DNA of 64,000 nt from Ralstonia condita (GTDB lineage Bacteria > Pseudomonadota > Gammaproteobacteria > Burkholderiales > Burkholderiaceae): assembly GCF_958405655.1 (NCBI RefSeq), contig NZ_CATYWO010000001.1, positions 124,001-188,000 on the forward strand, given 5' to 3'. Of the stretch, positions 16,300 to 24,305 are shown piece after piece (position 1 is the stretch's first letter; every line of letters begins with the position of its first letter). The notes under the pieces were generated by a model that was given only the letters and a program-made list of their open reading frames with translations, was not told the origin of the DNA and searched no databases. A program made the translations under genes and the position numbers.

Positions 16300-17409
16300 T
16301 CATGGGAACGTCAAAGTCACGCGCGTGCCTGCGCTAGGTGCGGAGTCAATCGCAATCGCTCCCCCGAACGATTGCATGATCCGCGTACAAAAAATCATGC
16401 CCATGCCGTTGCCGCCTTCTTCGGCGCGCGTGGTCACGGGGTCGATGGTCAGCCGCGCAAGGACGTCCGGGGCGATGCCGGGGCCGTTGTCCTGAATACA
16501 GATCATGTGGCGGCCGCCGCCCGCTGCTTCAGTCGTGTGTGCCGCGATGATCTCGAGCCGCGGCGCGCTCGTATCCCGCAGCGCGCGCAACGCGTTGCTG
16601 GTCAGGGACGACAGCACGAGCATCACGCAGTTGGGCAACGTCTGGATCGGAAAATCGTGTTCCACGCGGTACGACACCCACTCGCGCTGCGCGTTCGTAA
16701 ATGGATAGGTATCGAGCAGCGAGCGGATGAGGCCGCCCGCGCTGTTGGGCGTCGCCGCTGTGCCGGGCTTGCCGTAGGTATTGCGCACGGAGTTCAGGAA
16801 CGTGGCGATGACCGATAGGCAATACCGCGCGTTGTCCTGCACGCGGTCGGCGGCACGGCCGATTTCCGGCAGCGCTTCCGGCGTCGGCTCAGCCTGATCC
16901 ACGCGCATGCGGATGCCGCGCGCGAAGTTCGAGATGGCTGCCAACGGCGTGTTCAGCTCGTGGGCAAGAAAGGCCAGCGTCTCGTCGATCGCCATGAGCC
17001 GCTGCGTGCGCAGCAGGCGGTCCTGGCGCAGCGCCAGCGCCTCCTGCAACGAGCGGCGTACATCGTCCGGCTGGTAGGGCTTCTCCAGAATCTTGAACAC
17101 GCGCCCGGTGTTGACGGCCTGGATCAGCAGGTCCTTGTCGGCATAGGCGGTCACGAGAATGGTCGCGATGTCGCCGTACTGCGCGTCGATGAAGCGCAGC
17201 AGTTCGGTGCCGTTGCCGCCCGGCATGCGGAAGTCGGTCAGCACGACGCTGATGCGCTCATGTGCGTCGCGCAGGACGGCCTGCGCCTGCGCGACGCTGT
17301 TGGCCGTCAGTACCTCATACCCGGCGCCAAACGTACGGGCGAACCACTTGCAGGCTTGCGCCTCATCGTCGACGTAGAGGATGGTGACGGTGTCCGGCTT
17401 GGTGTCCAT
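16300..17409 (-). CDS. phcR: Hybrid response regulator-histidine kinase PhcR
   Basis: Cytoplasmic protein of 369 residues in an inverted hybrid order. The receiver comes first (VDDE at 13-16, Asp59 in VLTDFRMPG, Lys110), then a histidine kinase core with His150 in LAFLAHELNTPLAAIS, and an ATPase domain with N box SLTSNALRAL and G box DNGPGIAP. The start at 17409 lies seven bases after the phcS stop and gives the expected MDTKPDTVTILYVDDE; a longer frame overlaps phcS with unrelated residues. In Ralstonia PhcR works with the PhcS kinase. Having both receiver and kinase suggests a phosphorelay or branch point. Confidence 0.88.
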   Translation of the reverse strand: MDTKPDTVTILYVDDEAQACKWFARTFGAGYEVLTANSVAQAQAVLRDAHERISVVLTDFRMPGGNGTELLRFIDAQYGDIATILVTAYADKDLLIQAVNTGRVFKILEKPYQPDDVRRSLQEALALRQDRLLRTQRLMAIDETLAFLAHELNTPLAAISNFARGIRMRVDQAEPTPEALPEIGRAADRVQDNARYCLSVIATFLNSVRNTYGKPGTAATPNSAGGLIRSLLDTYPFTNAQREWVSYRVEHDFPIQTLPNCVMLVLSSLTSNALRALRDTSAPRLEIIAAHTTEAAGGGRHMICIQDNGPGIAPDVLARLTIDPVTTRAEEGGNGMGMIFCTRIMQSFGGAIAIDSAPSAGTRVTLTFP

Positions 17410-17416
17410 ATCCCGC

Positions 17417-18745
17417 TTACTCCGCGCGCGGCAGGTCGAACGTGAAGCGCGCCCATTCGCCTTCCTGGCTCGTGACGGCGAGCGTGCCGCCATGGCGCTG
17501 GATCACGCTGTAGCTGATCGACAGGCCCAGCCCCAATCCCTTGCCGACTTCGCGCGTGGTGAAGAACGGCTCGAATACGCGTGTGAGATTCTTCTCGGGG
17601 ATGCCCGGTCCATTGTCCGTCACGACGACATGCAGCCGATGGTCGATCCAGTCTGCGGCGATCTCGATACGGGGGGTCGCACGCTGCACTTTGTGCATGG
17701 CCAGCGCCGCATTCGACAGCAGATTGATCAGCACGCCGATGATGGCCGCCTCGTCGCCCCGTACGAGCGTGTCGGGCGGCAACTTGCGTTCGACCGTCAC
17801 GCCGCGCAGTTCGTGGCTGGTCAGGCGGATGGCGGAATCGATGGCCTTCTCAGCCAGGAACGGCGCATCGGCCTCGCCCTTCTCGGGGCTGCGGTAGGCG
17901 AAGGTCTTCAGGTCAGACACGATGTGCTGTACGCGCTGCATGCCTTCCTTGGCATCGGCCAGGCATTCGAGCAGCATCGGGCTGGCCTTGGCGGCAGGCT
18001 CTTCCTGCGCCACGGAAATCGCCATCAGGCAGAAATTGACCGGGTTGTTGATCTCGTGCAGCAATCCAGCGGACAGCGTGCCGATGGCGGCCATCTTCTC
18101 CTGCTGCAGAAGCTGGCCCTTGATGTCGGTGAGGTTCTGATTGGTCTGCGCCAACTGCTCGTTCTTCTGCGCGACCTCTTCCTTCAGACGGAAGAGCTGG
18201 AAGCGTCCCCGCTCGTTGAAGTACGTGTACAGCGCGCTGGTGGCAATCGAGAACAGAATGAACAGCGAGTGGACGATGAAGATCTCGCGCGACTGGATAC
18301 CGCCAGGATGCAGCGTGCACGCGATGACCCAGAAGATGTACGTGCACGTACCGAACAGCACGGCTTGCAGAAAGCCGATCGGCATGACCATGCCCACCGC
18401 GTAGATCGCCAGGTTCAGCCCCGAGTAATACGGCGAGCTGGCGCCCTCCGTGTCGTAGATCATCCAGGAAATCATGATCTGCGGGCAGATCAGCCAGAAG
18501 AACGTCAGGCTCTGCACATGTTCTTCGCCCCACCGCGTGTACAGCACGAACAGCGCGAGCAGCATGATCAGCGAGGTGATCACGCGCAGCGAACCGAACA
18601 GCCACAGCTTGTCCGGATACATGCCGTAGTCAAGACCGACGCCCGCCAGCACCAGCACGATGCCGGTGACGGCGGCCATGCGGCTGAAGGCCAGCCGGAA
18701 CTGCGAAAGCTCGGCCTGGTATCCGCGGTGAATGATGGGCTCCAT
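17417..18745 (-). CDS. phcS: Sensor histidine kinase PhcS
   Basis: Membrane kinase of 442 residues expected to detect the fatty-acid methyl-ester signal made by PhcB. Six hydrophobic segments lie in residues 20-175 with hardly any periplasmic domain, suiting a membrane-soluble ligand. A coiled coil (about 185-215) leads to the H box GLLHEINNPVNF, whose histidine is residue 230. That is the phosphorylated residue reported for R. solanacearum PhcS, as I recall it. N box NLLSNAALAM, G1 DNGPGIP and G2 GLGLGLSIS complete the ATPase. It follows phcB by 20 bases. Confidence 0.92.
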   Translation of the reverse strand: MEPIIHRGYQAELSQFRLAFSRMAAVTGIVLVLAGVGLDYGMYPDKLWLFGSLRVITSLIMLLALFVLYTRWGEEHVQSLTFFWLICPQIMISWMIYDTEGASSPYYSGLNLAIYAVGMVMPIGFLQAVLFGTCTYIFWVIACTLHPGGIQSREIFIVHSLFILFSIATSALYTYFNERGRFQLFRLKEEVAQKNEQLAQTNQNLTDIKGQLLQQEKMAAIGTLSAGLLHEINNPVNFCLMAISVAQEEPAAKASPMLLECLADAKEGMQRVQHIVSDLKTFAYRSPEKGEADAPFLAEKAIDSAIRLTSHELRGVTVERKLPPDTLVRGDEAAIIGVLINLLSNAALAMHKVQRATPRIEIAADWIDHRLHVVVTDNGPGIPEKNLTRVFEPFFTTREVGKGLGLGLSISYSVIQRHGGTLAVTSQEGEWARFTFDLPRAE

Positions 18746-18765
18746 GCGCGTTCCCGGGCGGCCGA

Positions 18766-20178
18766 TCAGGCGGCGGTTGCGGCGGACCGCGCCACCGTGG
18801 CCTGAGCGAAGACATTGACACCCGTCACGTCCGTATAGATCCGCGCATCGCGCGAGTCTTCCGGGAGCAGTTCGGCCATCAGCGGTTCGTCACGGTAGAC
18901 CAGATACCATTCGAGCACGTGTTCCATCACGAAGCGCATGGGGTTGTTGCTGTGAACATTGGTTGCCAGAATGGCCCCGCCCTGGCGCGTGCGCGAAGCA
19001 AAGTAGGCCAGCAGGCGCTGGCAGACCTTGTTGGAGAGGTAGTCAAACAGCCCCGCGCAATACACCGCATCGCAATCGCCGGCCTGCGGGCTGTCGGGGG
19101 TGATACGGCGCTTGAGCAATTGATGCACCGATTCGTGGACGAAATCGACGGTCACGGTCTTGCGTGCGCGGTCCATCGCGCGGCGCATCTGTTCGCGGGT
19201 GTAGTCGAGTGTTTCCTCGCTGAAGTCCACCAGTTCGAACGATAGCAACGCGGGCTCCGGATGTTCCTGGATAAAGCGCTGGATCTCTACCGCCGGGCCG
19301 CAGCCCACATTGAGTACCCTGAACGTGCGCCCGGCAGCCTTGGCTTGCGCGGCAAGGTCGCTCAGATACTGCACGAGAATGTCGATCCGGTTGCGGTGCG
19401 CCTCGGCGACGTCGGTGCGCAGGAAGGCGGCGTTGACGATCTGGAAGTAGGTATTCGGGCCTTCGCGTGGGTCGGAGAGGATCTGGTTGACCATCTCATA
19501 ATCGCCCGCGTAGCCCAGTGGCTTGGTGTACGTGCGATAGATGAACGGCGCGCGCAGCAGCAGCGGATGCAGGGCGGCTTGCGCGAACGTGCGGTGCGCG
19601 GGTGCAAGCTCCGCCTCGACCTTGCCCGCTTCCGATTCCAGTCCGTCCATGTAGCCCTTGAGCTTAAGCATGATGGGCTCGGCCAGCTCCTGGAAGACAT
19701 CCATGCGCAGCTTGTTGTCTTCGCGCGGCAATGTCTTCGACAGATCCACCTGTTCTACCCAGCGCGACACTTCGGCCAGGAACGCACGCATCTCATTGAC
19801 GACGATCTGGTAGTCGCGGTGGATGCGGAAACGCTCCTGCCATTCCTGCACGAACGTTCGCGCTTCTTCACCGACCGATGCCGGGGTGTCCGCCACCTCC
19901 GACAACTCGCGCCATTCATCGATCAGCGTGAGTGACACGACGGCTGTCAGGCCGGTGTTCACCAGGCTGATCACCACCGCCTTGCCGAGGTAGGCCTGCC
20001 GTGTTCCCATCTTGATCGCGAGCTCGGACAGGACCTCGCTCACCTGCACGATCGAATACGGGTTGTAGATCTCCATCACCAGCGCACGCCGCTGCAGCGT
20101 GATGATGGTGCCGCGGACCTGCTGACCCTGGGAGTTGCGGAAGCTGACCGCCGGATCGATTTGGTTGGGTGAGTACAC
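18766..20178 (-). CDS. phcB: Quorum signal synthase PhcB (SAM-dependent methyltransferase)
   Basis: 470-residue protein expected to methylate a 3-hydroxy fatty acid to give the Phc signal (3-OH-PAME or 3-OH-MAME in plant-pathogenic Ralstonia). Residues 15-100 form a PilZ-like beta domain (QVRGTIITLQRRALVMEIYN), a helical linker follows, and a class I methyltransferase occupies the C-terminal third with motif I VLNVGCGPAVEIQ at 288-300. The start is a GTG with no clear Shine-Dalgarno; no in-frame ATG lies closer without cutting the first domain. It heads the operon phcB-phcS-phcR-phcQ, with 635 non-coding bases upstream. Confidence 0.9.
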   Translation of the reverse strand: MYSPNQIDPAVSFRNSQGQQVRGTIITLQRRALVMEIYNPYSIVQVSEVLSELAIKMGTRQAYLGKAVVISLVNTGLTAVVSLTLIDEWRELSEVADTPASVGEEARTFVQEWQERFRIHRDYQIVVNEMRAFLAEVSRWVEQVDLSKTLPREDNKLRMDVFQELAEPIMLKLKGYMDGLESEAGKVEAELAPAHRTFAQAALHPLLLRAPFIYRTYTKPLGYAGDYEMVNQILSDPREGPNTYFQIVNAAFLRTDVAEAHRNRIDILVQYLSDLAAQAKAAGRTFRVLNVGCGPAVEIQRFIQEHPEPALLSFELVDFSEETLDYTREQMRRAMDRARKTVTVDFVHESVHQLLKRRITPDSPQAGDCDAVYCAGLFDYLSNKVCQRLLAYFASRTRQGGAILATNVHSNNPMRFVMEHVLEWYLVYRDEPLMAELLPEDSRDARIYTDVTGVNVFAQATVARSAATAA

Positions 20179-20813
20179 GGTGCGAATTTGCCGGAGACTT
20201 CAGGGGGAAACGTCTACGCCAAGCGGGACGCCCATTCCGACAATCGCGCATCCGGAACCGCATCGCGATTTCCGGACACGGCAACGCCCCGCAAAGACCG
20301 CCGGGCATGCCGCCGCATCAGTCGTGGAAGCCTGCTTGGAGCCGTCCGCTGGCTGACCGTCAAGGACGCCAGCCCAGGGCGTCTCTCACCCAAGCACGCT
20401 TCAAGGAGATCGGGGAAGTTGACCCGCCATCGCAAGGGCGATATCGCCGCCCTGCTACGGGCCAATCAACAGCGTGGCAACGGGAATCGTGCCATCGCAA
20501 ACTGACTGGAGCGATACACTCCCCTGACATCCGCAACGCGCGTTACCTTGGCGACGCGCGGCCAGCTGTTGCATCCCAAATCGCCTCTCAAGGAGTATCC
20601 CGCACAGTAATCCATCCGGGGTGCCATATCCGTATATCGCCGGCGCCCTCGTTTTCCATGCTGCCGCAGCCGAGCTGCGCATGCATCATGGCAATCCAGC
20701 CGGTTCATGCTCTGACGTCACGGATACCGGATGGCCCAAACGATTGTACTTGCCCAGGATAGCCCGCACAACGTGGAAACCCGGTACATAAGGCCGGCGC
20801 ACAACGCACCTCT
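20179..20813. other. Long non-coding interval upstream of phcB
   Basis: 635 bases with no convincing gene on either strand: the open frames present have no family resemblance and no ribosome binding site. Since the phc operon reads leftwards from 20178, this interval must contain its promoter and any control sites. It holds the inverted repeat annotated at 20251-20276. No clear -35/-10 pair or terminator was found. Confidence 0.6.
20251..20276. promoter_or_regulatory. Inverted repeat upstream of phcB
   Basis: TCCGGAA and TTCCGGA are separated by 12 bases, centred about 85 bases before the phcB start codon. A related TTCCGA lies just outside at 20235-20240. Spacing and position suit a dimeric regulator controlling phcBSRQ; which one is unknown. 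Confidence 0.4.
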
Positions 20814-21851
20814 TCAGCGCAACTTGCGGCCGGTAAGCGAGTCCGGATCCTGCTTGTAGTTGGCGAGGAATTGGGTGTAGCTGTAGATCTGTGCAGGCAG
20901 CAGGTGGCTCGGCATGTCGAACAGCGCGTAGTAGTAGGGCTCGCGTCCCTGACAGACTTCGGCGGGCAGGCAATATTGCTCCCACTCGACGCACGCCGGT
21001 GTGTACATGCCGTCGCCTGGCCAGAAGAACGGCACGATCTGTTTGTCGCGCAGCCCCTTGAGCAGCGTTTCCGGCGCGTTGTAGGCCTCGGCGTTCTCCA
21101 GGTGCGTGAGCATGCTCGCGCTGGTCTCGATGACCATGAGCGTGGCGCGCCCGTCGGCCGTGAGCAGGAGCACGCCGGCAGGGTGCGGGTAGAGGTAATA
21201 CTCGATAAAGCGGTAGCGGGAAGAGAGCTCTCGCACGAGCTTCGTGACCGCCGGGTCCGACAGGAAGCTGAAGGAGTGTCGCGACAGCAGGTCGCGCAGT
21301 GTGCTTGACAGATTGCTGAAATAGCGGACCTGCAGCGTTTCGATTTCCGCATTCAGCCGCTCGGCCATGGCCGGATGATCTTTCCTGATGTAGCGGTCGA
21401 TCAGCCCATCGTTGAAACCCTGCACGGCGATGTTCTCGTCGGCCATGCCAGTCAGCAGGATCGTCATGCACGGCAGGTCTTTGAGCTTGGCGCAGAACTC
21501 CAGCCCGTTCATGCGGGGCATGGAGTAGTCCACCACGATGACCGACGGCTGCAGGAACCGGTTGACCTCGTGGATCTGGCGGTAGATACGGTCGACGTCG
21601 AGCTGGATGGTGCGGCGCTCGGTCGAGAAGGTCAGATCATCATGCGTGACGCGTACCGGCAGAAAGCCAGGCATGCGCAAAGAATGCCACTGGCGCAGCC
21701 ACCCCAGCGCCTCTTCCGGGTCATTGAAGGCCAATAGCGCGCGCGACGGGTCCATCTGGAACCCGAGGCTTTCCACGAACGATTGGCTGTCGTCGACCAC
21801 CACCGTCAGCGTGGGGTGGAAATAGACCGGCAGGGCGCTGTCCTGTTGCAT
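20814..21851 (-). CDS. Atypical response regulator, LqsR-like receiver
   Basis: 345-residue protein with a receiver domain carrying a large insertion. The acidic pair (VVVDDSQS) is at Asp20-Asp21. The phosphoacceptor in IVVDYSMPRMNG is Asp108 instead of the usual 50-60, because about 50 extra residues (roughly 45-100) lie between strands 2 and 3. Thr in LTGMAD and Lys157 (YIRKDHP) complete the active site. Residues 165-345 form a domain with no helix-turn-helix, GGDEF, EAL or kinase motif. The Legionella quorum-sensing regulator LqsR is, from memory, about this size and phosphorylated at Asp108, so a relationship is plausible. It is transcribed towards phcB. Its role in the Phc system is inference. 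Confidence 0.75.
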   Translation of the reverse strand: MQQDSALPVYFHPTLTVVVDDSQSFVESLGFQMDPSRALLAFNDPEEALGWLRQWHSLRMPGFLPVRVTHDDLTFSTERRTIQLDVDRIYRQIHEVNRFLQPSVIVVDYSMPRMNGLEFCAKLKDLPCMTILLTGMADENIAVQGFNDGLIDRYIRKDHPAMAERLNAEIETLQVRYFSNLSSTLRDLLSRHSFSFLSDPAVTKLVRELSSRYRFIEYYLYPHPAGVLLLTADGRATLMVIETSASMLTHLENAEAYNAPETLLKGLRDKQIVPFFWPGDGMYTPACVEWEQYCLPAEVCQGREPYYYALFDMPSHLLPAQIYSYTQFLANYKQDPDSLTGRKLR

Positions 21852-21967
21852 ACGTCGGGAGGAATCGGGAGAGGGCGGAGCGGTCGCGTCGGCCGAGGTG
21901 GCATGCGCGTCCTGTTGGCACTACGTTACTGCCTGCCGCCCCCGGGGGCAAGCGGAACAAGGCGGTT

Positions 21968-21992
21968 CTGACGGCCGGCTGGCGGCCGTCAG
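21968..21992. terminator. Hairpin after pntB
   Basis: Perfect ten-base stem CTGACGGCCG / CGGCCGTCAG with a five-base loop, immediately downstream of the pntB stop on the minus strand. There is no T tract, so it is a weak or Rho-assisted terminator candidate that would separate pntB from the response regulator gene. Confidence 0.45.
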
Positions 21993-22001
21993 CGCGCGCC
22001 G

Positions 22002-23462
22002 TTACTCGACGGATTTCACCATATCCTCGACCACCTTCTTGGCGTCGCCAAACACCATCATCGTCTTGTCCATGTAGAACAGCTCGTTATCGAGCCCGGC
22101 ATAGCCGGCGTTCATCGAGCGCTTGTTCACGATGATCGTCTTGGCCTTGTAGGCCTCCAGGATCGGCATGCCGGCAATGGGCGATTTCGGATCGTTCTTG
22201 GCGGCCGGGTTGACCACGTCGTTGGCGCCCAGTACCAGCACCACGTCGGCCTGGCCGAACTCACCGTTGATGTCTTCCATCTCGAAGACCTGGTCGTACG
22301 GCACTTCGGCTTCGGCCAGCAGCACGTTCATATGGCCCGGCATGCGGCCTGCGACCGGGTGGATCGCGTATTTGACCGTCACGCCCTTGTCCGACAGCTT
22401 TTCGGTCAGCTCCTTCAGGGCGTGCTGCGCGCGCGCCACCGCCAGGCCGTAACCCGGAACGATGATGACCGTTTCGGCATTGCCCATGAGGAAGGCTGCA
22501 TCATCGGGCGAACCCGATTTGACCGGTCGCTGCTGCCCGCCGCCACCCGCTGCGGCCCCGGCGGAAGCCTCGGAACCGAAGCCGCCCAGGATCACGTTGA
22601 AGAACGACCGGTTCATCGCCTTGCACATGATGTACGAGAGGATGGCACCGGACGAGCCCACCAGCGAGCCAGCGATGATCAGCATCGGGTTGTTGAGCGA
22701 GAAGCCGATGCCGGCCGCTGCCCAGCCCGAATACGAGTTCAGCATCGACACCACCACCGGCATGTCGGCGCCGCCGATCGGGATGATGATCAGCACACCC
22801 AGCACAAAGGCGATGGCCGTCATGATGATGAACGGCAGCCAGCTCTGGCTCAGGAAGAACAGGATGCCGAAGCCGAGCATGGCCACCGCCAGCAACAGGT
22901 TCAGCATGTGCTGGCCGGCAAACTGCACCGGCGCGCCCTGGAACAGTCTGAACTTGTATTTGCCCGACAGCTTGCCGAAGGCGATCACCGAGCCCGAGAA
23001 CGTGATGGCGCCGACGAACGTGCCGATGAACAGCTCCACACGGTTGCCCAGCGGCAGCACGTTGTCGCCGGCCATCGTGATGCCAAACGCCGACGGCTCG
23101 GCCACGGCGGCCACGGCAATGCACACGGCGGCCAGACCGATCAGCGAGTGCATGGCGGCTACCAGCTCGGGCATCTTGGTCATTTCGACCGTGCGCGCCA
23201 CATAGGCGCCGATGCCGCCGCCCACCAGCAGGCCCGCGAAGATCAGGATGAAACCCGTGGAATTGCCGCTCTCGGTGCCCGCAAACATCTCGGCCTTGAG
23301 CTTATAGATGAGTGCGATGGTCGTGACGGCGGCGATCGCCATGCCGGTCATGCCGAACGCGTTGCCGCGCCGCGCCGTGGTCGGATGCGAAAGCCCCTTG
23401 AGCGCCTGGATGAAGCACACCGACGCCAGCAGATACAGCAGGGTGACGAGGTTCATGCTCAT
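22002..23462 (-). CDS. pntB: NAD(P) transhydrogenase beta subunit
   Basis: Inner-membrane subunit of the proton-translocating transhydrogenase that makes NADPH from NADH using the proton gradient. It has 486 residues: about nine membrane helices in the first 300 and a C-terminal NADP(H)-binding domain with VIIVPGYGLAVARAQH, HPVAGRMPGHMNVLLAEA and GANDVVNP. The start overlaps the pntA2 stop (ATGA), showing translational coupling. Confidence 0.95.
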   Translation of the reverse strand: MSMNLVTLLYLLASVCFIQALKGLSHPTTARRGNAFGMTGMAIAAVTTIALIYKLKAEMFAGTESGNSTGFILIFAGLLVGGGIGAYVARTVEMTKMPELVAAMHSLIGLAAVCIAVAAVAEPSAFGITMAGDNVLPLGNRVELFIGTFVGAITFSGSVIAFGKLSGKYKFRLFQGAPVQFAGQHMLNLLLAVAMLGFGILFFLSQSWLPFIIMTAIAFVLGVLIIIPIGGADMPVVVSMLNSYSGWAAAGIGFSLNNPMLIIAGSLVGSSGAILSYIMCKAMNRSFFNVILGGFGSEASAGAAAGGGGQQRPVKSGSPDDAAFLMGNAETVIIVPGYGLAVARAQHALKELTEKLSDKGVTVKYAIHPVAGRMPGHMNVLLAEAEVPYDQVFEMEDINGEFGQADVVLVLGANDVVNPAAKNDPKSPIAGMPILEAYKAKTIIVNKRSMNAGYAGLDNELFYMDKTMMVFGDAKKVVEDMVKSVE

Positions 23463-23788
23463 TGCTTGGCTCCCTCGCTCTGGCCGCCCTTGGCCTTCGG
23501 CTCTTTCTTCTTGAACATCTCAAGCATGCGCTGGGTGACGAGGAAGCCGCCAAACACGTTGACCGCTGCCAGTGCCACCGCCACCACGCCCATCGTGCGA
23601 CCCAGACCCGTCTGCGTCAGGCCGGCTGCCAGCATGGCGCCGACGATGATGATGGCCGAAATGGCATTCGTCACGGCCATCAGCGGCGTATGCAGCGCCG
23701 GCGTGACCGTCCAGACCACGTGGTAGCCGACGTAGATCGCCAGCACGAAGATGATCAGGTTGATCACCGTGTGATTGACCAGCTCCAT
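23459..23788 (-). CDS. pntA2: NAD(P) transhydrogenase alpha subunit, membrane part
   Basis: 109-residue membrane subunit with three to four helices (about residues 8-25, 32-52, 62-85), corresponding to the C-terminal membrane part of E. coli PntA. In this split three-subunit form it is a separate gene. HVVWTVTPALHTPLMAVTNAISAI is the characteristic helix pair. Its stop overlaps the pntB start. A hairpin and 72 bases separate it from panD upstream. Confidence 0.93.
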   Translation of the reverse strand: MELVNHTVINLIIFVLAIYVGYHVVWTVTPALHTPLMAVTNAISAIIIVGAMLAAGLTQTGLGRTMGVVAVALAAVNVFGGFLVTQRMLEMFKKKEPKAKGGQSEGAKQ

Positions 23789-23823
23789 GAGTGCTCCTCC
23801 TCGCTTCTTGGTCGATGTGTGAA

Positions 23824-23852
23824 GCGGCCCCTGTCATGCAGACACGGGCCGC
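23824..23852. terminator. Hairpin between panD and pntA2
   Basis: Twelve-base stem with one mismatch (GCGGCCCCTGTC / GACACGGGCCGC) and loop ATGCA, just after panD on the minus strand. No T tract. It may partially terminate or stabilise the message inside the operon. Confidence 0.4.
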
Positions 23853-23860
23853 CTGGCGCG

Positions 23861-24223
23861 TCAGGTTGCCTTGATGGCCTTGATCTTGTTGCCCTCGCCC
23901 AGTAGCACGACTTTGGGCTTGTAGCTGGCGACTTCCTCTTCGTTCATCGGCGCATAGGTGCAGATGATCAGCAGATCTCCCACGTGGGCGCGGCGTGCAG
24001 CGGCGCCGTTGAGCGAGATTTCGCCCGAGCCGCGCTTGCCCTTGATGATGTAGGTGGAGAAGCGCTCGCCGTTGTTGACGTTGTACAGCTCGATCTTTTC
24101 GTATTCGCGCATGTCGGCGGCATCGAGGAGGTCCTCGTCGATGCCGCAGGAGCCTTCGTAGTCGAGATCGGCCTGGGTGACGGTCGCGCGGTGCAGCTTG
24201 GCGCGAAGCATGTTGCGTTGCAT
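23861..24223 (-). CDS. panD: Aspartate 1-decarboxylase
   Basis: Makes beta-alanine for pantothenate and coenzyme A. The 120-residue pro-enzyme cleaves itself between Gly24 and Ser25 (DYEGSCGID) to form the pyruvoyl cofactor. The substrate-binding Lys9, Tyr58 region (STYIIKGKRGSGEI) and SLNGAAARR motif are present. Unusually it lies between the two alpha-subunit genes of the transhydrogenase on the same strand. PanE, the ketopantoate reductase of the same pathway, uses NADPH, so the placement may be functional. Confidence 0.95.
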   Translation of the reverse strand: MQRNMLRAKLHRATVTQADLDYEGSCGIDEDLLDAADMREYEKIELYNVNNGERFSTYIIKGKRGSGEISLNGAAARRAHVGDLLIICTYAPMNEEEVASYKPKVVLLGEGNKIKAIKAT

Positions 24224-24305
24224 GAAGCTTTCCTTGAAACAGAAATGAAATCGCCACTGGCGACCGCACCGGGTTGTGACGCCCGGCAGGTCGTCGTCTC
24301 CGTTC

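Noticed and set aside
20169..20762. 197-codon open frame in the phcB upstream gap
   Set aside because: Starts inside the 5' end of phcB, has no ribosome binding site and no recognisable domain; composition is that of random GC-rich DNA.
22332..23726. 464-codon open frame opposite pntB/pntA2
   Set aside because: Runs across two real genes on the other strand and resembles no family.
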